From Ilyonectria destructans (lineage: Eukaryota > Ascomycota > Sordariomycetes > Hypocreales > Nectriaceae), in NCBI GenBank assembly GCA_020740775.1, contig JAHEWK010000033.1, positions 310,001 to 374,000 on the forward strand: 64,000 bases of DNA, given 5' to 3'. A model generated the notes under the pieces. It was not told the DNA's origin. It did not search any database and worked only from the letters and a program-made list of their open reading frames with translations. The position numbers were made by a program, and so were the translations under genes. The first letter of the stretch is position 1; every line of letters starts with the position of its first letter. Shown here one piece after another: positions 56,738-64,000 of this stretch.

Positions 56738-59563
56738 ATGGAATCTACGGATTCGAACGCAATTAAGGATCCCAGGGTTAGGGCGGCTATCGAGCACTAC
56801 CTACTGGATCTAGAAAGTACCACGCCGCCGAATACGTTGAGGAATTACAAGCCTAAGCAGAAGGAATGGCAGGTTAGTACATGCAGATAGATGCAGATGC
56901 ATCTGCAACACCTATATACACAGAGGAGGCTCTATTTTACCTTGGATTTTCCTAGTAACGATAAGCAGGGCTGGTGTAAGCAAAACTGGCCTGCTATACC
57001 TGCAGGATGGCCTCCACAGGACCCGATTCCATCTGGTCAACAGCTGCCCGGAGATCTCGTCGATGAAGGCAAACTACTGCTCTTTATGAAAGAGGCTGTA
57101 GTATCCCGGGCTCCAAGGAAGGGAAAGAGGGCCGCACATGAAAGGAAACATCACCTCGAGGAACAGGAAGCGAAAAAGGCTGCGAAACGACGGAAATATG
57201 CACCAGGTAAGCTAAGCAGTTGCTGCCGTGGAGCAGTCTGGCCCTCGGGACCCCAGCTCATTCACATCTATTTTAGGGGACACCATCTATGTTGGTGGTA
57301 AGGATGGTAGTAGTAGCAGTAGCTCTGACTCTGACTTCGAAATATTCGAGTCCCAGCTTAAACTGCAGTATAATTCTGTACGTGGGTACGTCTCAGCGAT
57401 CCAAAAGCTCTACGATGAGCAGAAAACTAGGGGGATCAACCCTGCGCCGCGGCCACAAGGCGTGGCGTTGAAAGCTCTCAAGCGCAGTATCCTAGCCACT
57501 ACGTGGTCTAAGAAGCGAAAAGAGTATACCGATAGAGGCGTGGGGACCTTAAGAGATGTATACTCGCCGGCGCAGATACCAGACCACACCGCCGTAGCCT
57601 GGGCTGAACGAGATCGGATATCTATCGGCAGCGCCTTACGGACCCAGGTCGACTTTCTGTTCGGGAATCACATGTTGCTACGGTCGAGTAACCGGCTCCC
57701 GATGGAACTGGCGGACTGCTTTTGCCTCGGCCTTCCAAACGAAGGTCTCAAAACTGAAGGATTTACTACGAAGGCACTGATCGTTGTGATGAACGGCGGG
57801 AAGACGAACCAACACGGGCGGATGGAATACGGCGCTGCCCTCCGCCACCGAGATCCGAGATCCTGTCTTATCGGCGCATTAGCATTCTTCTTCTTCTGGC
57901 GTTGGCAGGCGGAAAAGGCTGAGAAATTTCCAGTCTTTGGAAAAAGCGAAGACTGGTACGGGATAAAGGTCCTGCGGCGGTCAGCGAAGGAGCCGAAAGG
58001 TTAGTGTTGTGTTGTGCCACCGCGTAACTTCGCCCTCCGTCCCCAACACTTCCTGACTATTATATAGCTCCCCTCTCGTATCAGACTGCTCGTGACTGGA
58101 CCTCCCGCTTCTATGAGAAGGCAGGTATCAAGGTCAGCAAAGTCAGCCACGCGCCTCGGGTAGCCGGCACGCAGAATGCAGATATTGCAGGCGTGGCCGA
58201 AGGTCAGGTACGTAGTGCAACTAGGTATAGCGGATGTCAGTATAGCACTGGGCATATCTGAACTGTGGAAATTTGTATGGAGGAATTGCAAATTCGGCTA
58301 AAGTCAGCCAAAATTGCATATTCAGCCCTAGTAAAGTGGCCACGCTTTACACAACCCCCTGCCTATTACACGATCCTATCTACTTTTACACCTACTCTAA
58401 CTAACTGCTCACAGATTCGCCGGGCGGGCAGGTGGAATAACGGGGATCAGATGACTGGCTGTTACCTTACCTCCCTACCGTTCGAGTTTATGCGGGCAGT
58501 GGCCGACTTTGACCCAGAGTGGTCAGGAACCTACTTTGTGCCACGTGCTACTGTGCGACCGCCTGCCTCCCTATTAGCTCTGGTCTGGCCTGAACTAGAT
58601 AAGTGGAAGGCAGCACACGATGACCCTAGTTCAGAGGAAGCCGTGAAGCTCGGCGTTGAAGCCAATATGGCTGCTGGTGCTTTTCTGGAACTACTGGAGT
58701 GGCTACGAGAAGTGGTCCTGCAGGACGCGGTTTTCCTACGCGAGCACTACCCTTTCCACCCCATCTTCGAAGAGCCGGTCTTTCGCTGTTCGGAGTTCGC
58801 AGCGTTCGCGGTCCAAATCAAGGACGCTTGCAAACGTGCGCAGGAGGTATCACACGTCACGGCCATTCAGAAAGCAGTCCCGGTAGTCGCAGCTCAACTT
58901 CGAACCGTAGCCGCCCAGCAGTTGGCGGCTGAGCAACTAGCTCAACAGAGGTACACTGAGCTGATGGCGGCTAGTCAGATCCTAGCCACCAAGATGGACG
59001 ACCTGACTGGCGGTTCCTTTACAGTCACGTGGACCCCTGGAAGGTCTAAGGCTACCTTGCAATGGGAGGTGCACGCCGGCCATGAACCGCGTCAGCAGAG
59101 GCGCCGTGTATCCCCGGAAACTACTCCCACGCCCTTGGCCCGACCCGTTGATACTACTCCTCCCACACAAACTGCGGCTGCGCCAAAGCAGGGTCAGGGA
59201 AATGGGGAAGCCAGTCAGTCAGTTGCAGAAAGATCTCAACCCCCGAGCTATAAGCTCCCGCGAGCCGTTAAGACGGTTCAGGATCTGCTACGTTTGTGGC
59301 GCTACGGCCTAGGCGGAATGCCCTCTGTGGATAGCCTTGAACGCGACTGGGGAACCCACTGGCGACCATCCTCTGAAAAGCAGTATTTCTCTACTAGAAA
59401 GATGATCATTGACGAGGTTACTCGGCGGGCTGCAGCAGAGCATATCGCGGAGGACGTAGTAGCGAAGCAAATGGATGCGGAACGGAAATCTAATTCGCTT
59501 GACAAAGTGTTCAAATCCATTAGGAACGACAGGAAGGCCAGGAATTGGTATAGAAGTCTGTAA
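56738..59563 (+). CDS. Crypton-type tyrosine recombinase with GCR1_C-like domain
   Basis: Transposon integrase/excisionase. Five exons (56738-56872, 56924-57206, 57277-57999, 58068-58207 and 58415-59563), all GT-AG, give exactly 810 codons including the stop (809 residues). The N-terminal core-binding-like helices start ESTDSNAIKDPRVRAAIEHY; an acidic Ser run follows at about residue 150. The catalytic domain has Arg275 (LLRSSNRLPMELAD), His408-x-x-Arg411 (SHAPRVAG) and the nucleophile Tyr444 (GDQMTGCY). The C-terminal third holds a Gln/Ala-rich helix and a GCR1_C-like DNA-binding module (about 716-795: SVDSLERDWGTHWR, KQYFSTRKMIIDEV). All key residues are present and no stop or frameshift is seen, so the enzyme may be functional. 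Acceptor of intron 1 is the least certain junction. Confidence 0.86.
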
Positions 59564-59853
59564 TTAGGTATTACTGTAGATCGAAAATCAGGGGTTTATT
59601 GACTGACTTGGTGCAAAATGTTTGTTTTTTGTGTGACCTGGGGCTAGGCCGGTGCAGGCGGGTGAAATTTTAAACCACCATAACAATTGAACCAAGCGAC
59701 TCCACAATATGAAAGAACGTGCATTTGATCACCGGAATAGGCGCTATCGGACGGTATAGCTTTCACCCTCGTATATCCAGTATTTCGGTCGCAACGGTGT
59801 TGCGGAGTTGACATCCGTACTTTTGGGGTGATGTCAAGGGCACGGCGGTAATC

Positions 59854-59878
59854 TGCGGGGTCGGCGGGCGACCCCGCA
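59854..59878. repeat. Right subterminal hairpin of the element
   Basis: TGCGGGGTCG-GCGGG-CGACCCCGCA: perfect 10-bp stem with 5-base loop, six bases inside the right inverted arm. Could also act as a transcription stop for the recombinase gene. Confidence 0.8.
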
Positions 59879-59884
59879 CCAAAA

Positions 59885-59912
59885 AAGACCTGTGACATCC
59901 ACTTGTTGTCAC
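59885..59912 (+). other. Right recombination site: inverted arm, spacer, TGTCAC repeat
   Basis: Arm AAGACCTGTGAC (59885-59896), then 10 bp, then TGTCAC (59907-59912). In the circular form the two arms would face each other across an 11-bp spacer. Confidence 0.75.
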
Positions 59913-61949
59913 GGGTACAGATGGCCAAGTTTCAACTGTGGTTCCAACCGATACCAGTGTTAGCCCAGGTACACCTACAGTCATCACGGGTACAGATGGC
60001 CAGGTGTCAACCGTGGTTCCGACAGATACAAACGCCAGCTCGGAGACTCCCACCGTCATCACCGGAACAGATGGACAAGTCTCGACCGTGGTTCCCACCA
60101 GTGAAGAGCCGAGTTCGGCAGCCCCGACCGTCACCACCAACTCGGATGGTCAGGTGTCGACGATCGTTCCTACCGAAAATCCCACCTCGGATCAAGACAC
60201 GTCTGCTTCCCCTACCGACTCAGGCACGTCTCTTCCCTCAACAACAGGGGAGACTACAGCTTCAGGCGTTACCACGAATCCGAGCTCAGAGCCTACTGAA
60301 ACCGGCACCGCGCCCCCGTCGACAAACTCGGACGGCCAGATCACAAGCCAAGAGAGCGACGTCACGACCCAGGCTTCGTCGACTGGAAATGGGGAGGCCA
60401 CAACCACCATGGAGCCAGAGTACATCATTCCCGTTACTACATCAGTCTCGAAACCGCAGGCAACTGATGATGGGTTTGAGATCCCCTGCAATCTCTGGTT
60501 TTTCGGCGGTTGCATTGGGGGTATTTTGGGTTGGAGGATCATTCACCCACCCACAATCAACCCACCGTAAGCATCCCTTCCTGTTCCCTTTTTATGGGTG
60601 CCTTAGTCAAAGGATTTTCTAACCTATTTGCAGTGGCCCGCCTCCATTGTTCTCCATTGATCCCCTATTTCCCATTCAGCTCAACACAATAGGAAATCTT
60701 CCAGACTGGCCTGAGTACACGTAAGTCACTGCCCAGCCTATAAGGCAGACGCTCGCATAGGTTGTTGCAATGCTAACACGGGCACGGTCAACAGGATTGG
60801 GCCGGACAACATCCCGACGTTCTCGGAAGAACCCACAGAGTGTGAGACTGAATCCGCGCAGTTGTGTGTGACCAGTACCTCTTACGGCGTCTCTGTCGAT
60901 GCCGCGACAACCGCCACGACCACCACGGAGATCGTTTCTACTTGCGGGACCATCTATGGTTGTGATGTCGAGGACTCAACACAGACAGAAACTGCCACAG
61001 GCACCACCTCAGCCACTGCAGCGGCCACATCACTGATTGGCAAGGAAGAGTGGACAGTGAGTGATGACAGCGACGAAGAGTTACTAGCCGCAGCAGCGTT
61101 TGCGCAGTCAGAGCTCGACTCCATCTTTGGGACCGCGACTGCTACCCCAACTGCTACCCCAAGCAGCCAGACAGAGACTTCAACCACATCAGAGACAGAG
61201 ATCATCTCTGCCACTGCAGTATTGTCCAATACGGAAAACTGGGTTACCAGTACTGAAGAAATCATCTCGGCCACTGCAGTACTGTCCAACACAGAAAATT
61301 GGATTACTAGTACTACCGAGGCCTCATCCACCGAACCGGCCTCGACATCATCTGAGAAGGAGGAGCCAACGAAGACCATAACTCCTCTCGAGCTCAGCTC
61401 CAAGACCTGCGAAGACCCTGCCGACTTCTCAGGCCATGCAGACATCGACGCGGATACCCAGGATGGATTTGCCGAGAAGTTCTGTGGCAACTCTGACATC
61501 CAATTCGGCCCCGACGACGACCCTCTCGAACATGCGTACCACAATCTCTTCGATATCTCCTACTCGTACTCTGTCTCGTGGGTTGATGGCTGCGAAACTA
61601 CTGAAGATAAGCAGTGGGTGATCTGGCCGCTTGGAGAGGACAGTTACTCCTGCCAAGATATTTTTGTGAAGGCGTACGAGGACTGTAAGTTTTCTCTCCC
61701 GAGTGGAATACCAACATTTGGTCTATGGATTTTACTGACATATTACAGGTATAAATGGCGGTATCGGAGGGTATTATGATGCTGGATGTGTTCGGTACCA
61801 CTTTATTGGTGCCAGGTAGATGTGAAGAACTAGAGCGTAGCCCCCAAATGTTTTGGAATAAATAAAGAACGAGACCAGATCTATCACTTGCAGAAAAGTT
61901 CATTTGTGAATTTACATTCAATCTTGCCTTCTGCCTCTGGTGTGAAATT

Positions 61950-64000
61950 GCTTAAAGTGCCTATCCCAGCAGTTCCAAAGCTCCCTTATTACTAATTCTA
62001 ACCTTAGGAACCTCTTATATCAGGTTTACTCATTCTCCCAAGCTTAAGGTATTAACCTAATTATTACTGTTAACGAGGAGATTGTGAATCAAGGCCTTAT
62101 TGGGCTAGCCTCAGATAAGAGTTCTCAGTTAGTTATTTTATAGGCTGAGGTTAGGCATACTGAAGAAAAAAAGTCTATAAGAGGCTTTAGATGGGTTAGA
62201 GTTAGTATTACTATGCCTTCTGTAAGTATAAATAAGTGCCTGCAGCAATCAGTTAGATACTGTACTATAATAGCAGAATATTTTACCTCTTTAATAAGTA
62301 AGCTGCTAAGGCTGTAGCCAGTAAAGATAATTAGGCAGTAAGGGGTTTTTAGGTGTTAATTTAAGCTAGATAGTATAGTGAGTTATATACTCTATTACTT
62401 ATATAATAGGTAATAATTTATTTTAGTAAGATACTACTTAAGTTCTTAATAAACTGCTTTAAGAGGCTATCTAGCAGTATAGTATTATAGCTATAAAGTA
62501 ATATCTAAATATTAAGTATATTCTTAAGTAGGAAGTTATATAGCTAGATATTATTACTATTTAGAGATTTCTAAAAGCTAAAAGTATATTTTTTAAAGTT
62601 AAATACTATAATAATACTAAAGAAGTTAGTATAAAAAAGAAAAATTAGTAAAAATTAAGCTTACTTAATATTTATATTATTTTAGTTTTTATAAAGTGAT
62701 ATTATTCTCTAATTAAATAAGTTACTAATAGTATATATATTTTATTAGTAGTAATAGCTAATTAAAATTAATATTATAATAAAGTTATTTAATAAAAAGA
62801 GAGTAAATTACTAATAGTAAATTACTAAAGATTCTATAAGCTAATTATAATAGAGAAAATAAACTTAAATAAAAATACTATTAACTTTTTTTCTTTGTAA
62901 TTTTAATTTATATAGCTAGCTTAAATAAAAAAATAAAAAGAGTAAAAAAGTTACTTTAACTGTATATATATAGAATAATTCTATTTATTCTTTTTTAATT
63001 TTTATTTTTCTATTTAAAATAAAATAAAAATTAATAATATTTATTATATATATTAAATTCAGCTTAATATTATTATAGTTTATTTTAAAATTTAGCAGTA
63101 AATATTTAAAAAAGAAATTTACTTTTTTATCTATTTATTTATTTCTCTTTTTCTTTTCTTTTATTTATATATAGTAATAGTTATTTAGTTATAAATAATA
63201 AATAAATAAAATAAAAATTAAAATAAGTAGTTAAAAAGAGTATATTTAAAGAGACTAATATCTTTATATATTTTAATTTAATTTATATTATTCCTTAAAT
63301 TTATTTATAATTAAATAATAATAGAAAATAAATAAGATAAAATTAAATAGTATTTAAAGATTTAATATTCTTTATATATAATATTTTAAAATATATAATT
63401 TCTTTAAATTTATTTATTTAATTTAAATAAAGCTAAAAAAGAAACTAAATAAATAAATTTAAAACATTATATATTTTAAAATATAATATATAAAGAATAT
63501 TAATTCTTTAAATACTATTTAATTTTATTTTATTTATATATTATATTTTAAAATATATAATTTTTTAAATTTATTTATAAATAAATAATAAAAGAAAATA
63601 AATAAAATATAATAAAAATAGTATTTAAGAGATTAATATCTTTATATATTTTATTTATTTAGTATATACTATTTTATCTATATTTAACTCTATAGAACTT
63701 CTACTAACTAATTTAGAGAGAAAAAGCCTTCTAGCTATCTAGCTATAGAATAAAAACCTTACTGCAGTTTTACTCTACTACCTTAAAAAGCTTATTATTA
63801 TTATTAGATCTATATTAGTAATTTTATTACCAGCCTTATTTAGATTTATAGATTATATATTTATCCTTCTTTTAATTCCAGCTGCCTTAAGGTTATAAAG
63901 AAGCTATTAGAAGTTTCTCTATAGAGTTATAGCAATTAGTACTACACTCTATTTTTATCTGCTTTTATAGCTGCTATAGCAGTATTATATTACAGCCTAA
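61950..64000. repeat. AT-saturated region, probably RIP-mutated repeat
   Basis: From about 62.0 kb G+C falls sharply; 62.6-63.66 kb is almost entirely A/T with TpA-rich runs and hardly any CpA or CpG. No ORF survives. The flanking parts (61.98-62.35 and 63.7-64.0 kb) keep more G/C and may be less mutated remains of a transposon, but I cannot name it. This composition is the hallmark of repeat-induced point mutation and often marks heterochromatic or subtelomeric sequence. Confidence 0.8.
63336..63530. repeat. Large AT-only palindrome
   Basis: The left arm, roughly 63336-63420, reappears inverted at roughly 63446-63530 around a central stretch of about 25 bp; matching is high but not perfect. 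A third, direct, related copy lies at about 63541-63660 and a fourth at about 63240-63330. Confidence 0.65.

Larger units (their letters stand above)
56470..59912 (+). mobile_element. Crypton-like tyrosine-recombinase DNA transposon
   Basis: 3437-bp element (56470-59906) plus the second copy of the flanking repeat TGTCAC (56470-56475 and 59907-59912). Inside the left end GTCACAGGTCTT (56471-56482) is the perfect inverse of AAGACCTGTGAC (59885-59896). The only gene is a GCR1_C-type tyrosine recombinase on the plus strand; no other cargo is seen. Cryptons move through a circular intermediate joined by short identical sequence and leave no long duplication, which fits. Removing one repeat plus the element returns the host gene to frame (GTC AC | G GGT ACA). 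Subterminal GC-rich hairpins occur at both ends. Low divergence and an open recombinase suggest recent activity. Confidence 0.86.
54884..61819 (+). pseudogene. Ser/Thr-rich tandem-repeat cell-wall protein, split by a Crypton-like element
   Basis: Secreted surface protein. Signal peptide from 54884 (MKASLATSLLLLISSHLIEA), then a compact Cys-rich module spanning the first intron (55077-55133: HSGHCLCGEEC, SCCP, ECCGRGCCREGWKCG), a Ser/Thr/Pro-rich stalk, and many repeats of the type TVITNSDGQVSTVFPP. The frame is interrupted at 56475 by the element and resumes at 59913 with GTDGQVSTVVPTD repeats. Introns follow near 60570-60631 and 60720-60794, then the conserved C-terminal domain (PTECETESAQLC, EIVSTCGTIYGC), and a last intron before the end at 61819. 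The host coding sequence is otherwise open on both sides. Without excision only the N-terminal part, ending at 56554, could be made. Confidence 0.85.

Noticed and set aside
56470..59912. Starship giant element or its captain gene
   Set aside because: The recombinase carries a GCR1_C-like tail, the element is only 3.4 kb and there is no cargo; size and layout fit a Crypton instead.
59644..60140. Minus-strand frames opposite the repeat region (also 55537-56532)
   Set aside because: Mirror translations of the GTDGQ repeats; the plus strand carries the recognised domains and splice sites.

Overview
The window looks like a nuclear contig of a filamentous ascomycete (Pezizomycotina, most likely a Sordariomycete; species not determinable). 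Evidence: short GT-AG introns of 45-90 bp, the fungal protein families present (HET, 2EXR, LysM/WSC, BBE-type oxidases, killer-toxin-like GH18 chitinase, FKS1), and an AT-saturated right end typical of repeat-induced point mutation (RIP). Genes are sparse, and many are broken.

Layout. 0-24.5 kb: mostly intact single genes. These are a GH79 glucuronidase (cut by the left edge), a phospholipase D-like protein, an ATF/CREB-type bZIP factor, a 2-oxoglutarate oxygenase of the ethylene-forming-enzyme type with two apparent GC-AG introns, a tannase-family feruloyl esterase, a small Ecl1-like zinc-binding protein and a seven-helix membrane protein with a 23-nt microexon. Between them lie relics (DUF3176-like, NmrA-like, others). 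27-35 kb: a gene graveyard. It holds a membrane-protein gene split by a short element with a 14-bp target duplication (second copy at 7.3 kb), a frameshifted ankyrin gene, RRM and C2H2 relics, a hypothetical gene with an in-frame stop, and a HET pseudogene carrying a 26-nt poly(C). 36-42 kb: a well-modelled LITAF-like gene, a duplicated and broken FKS1 N-terminus, and a truncated BBE oxidoreductase.

42.5-61.8 kb is a cell-surface/chitin cluster: LysM-WSC protein, secreted Cys-rich protein, 2EXR protein, killer-toxin-like LysM/GH18 chitinase, a small hypothetical protein, a secreted HEXXH metalloprotease, and a Ser/Thr-rich tandem-repeat wall protein. The chitinase has two in-frame TAA codons and a frameshift. 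The Cys-rich neighbour has stops and frameshifts. The wall-protein gene is split by a DNA element.

That element (56470-59906, 3437 bp) is the most interesting object. It is a Crypton-like tyrosine-recombinase transposon with an apparently intact five-exon, 809-residue recombinase (R275, H408xxR411, Y444, GCR1_C-like C-terminus). It is flanked by a 6-bp repeat, TGTCAC. Recombination between the two copies would restore the host reading frame exactly. The circular junction would contain perfect 12-bp inverted arms around an 11-bp spacer, the layout of a lox/FRT-type core site. The window ends in about 2 kb of extremely AT-rich, presumably RIP-mutated sequence containing a large palindrome.
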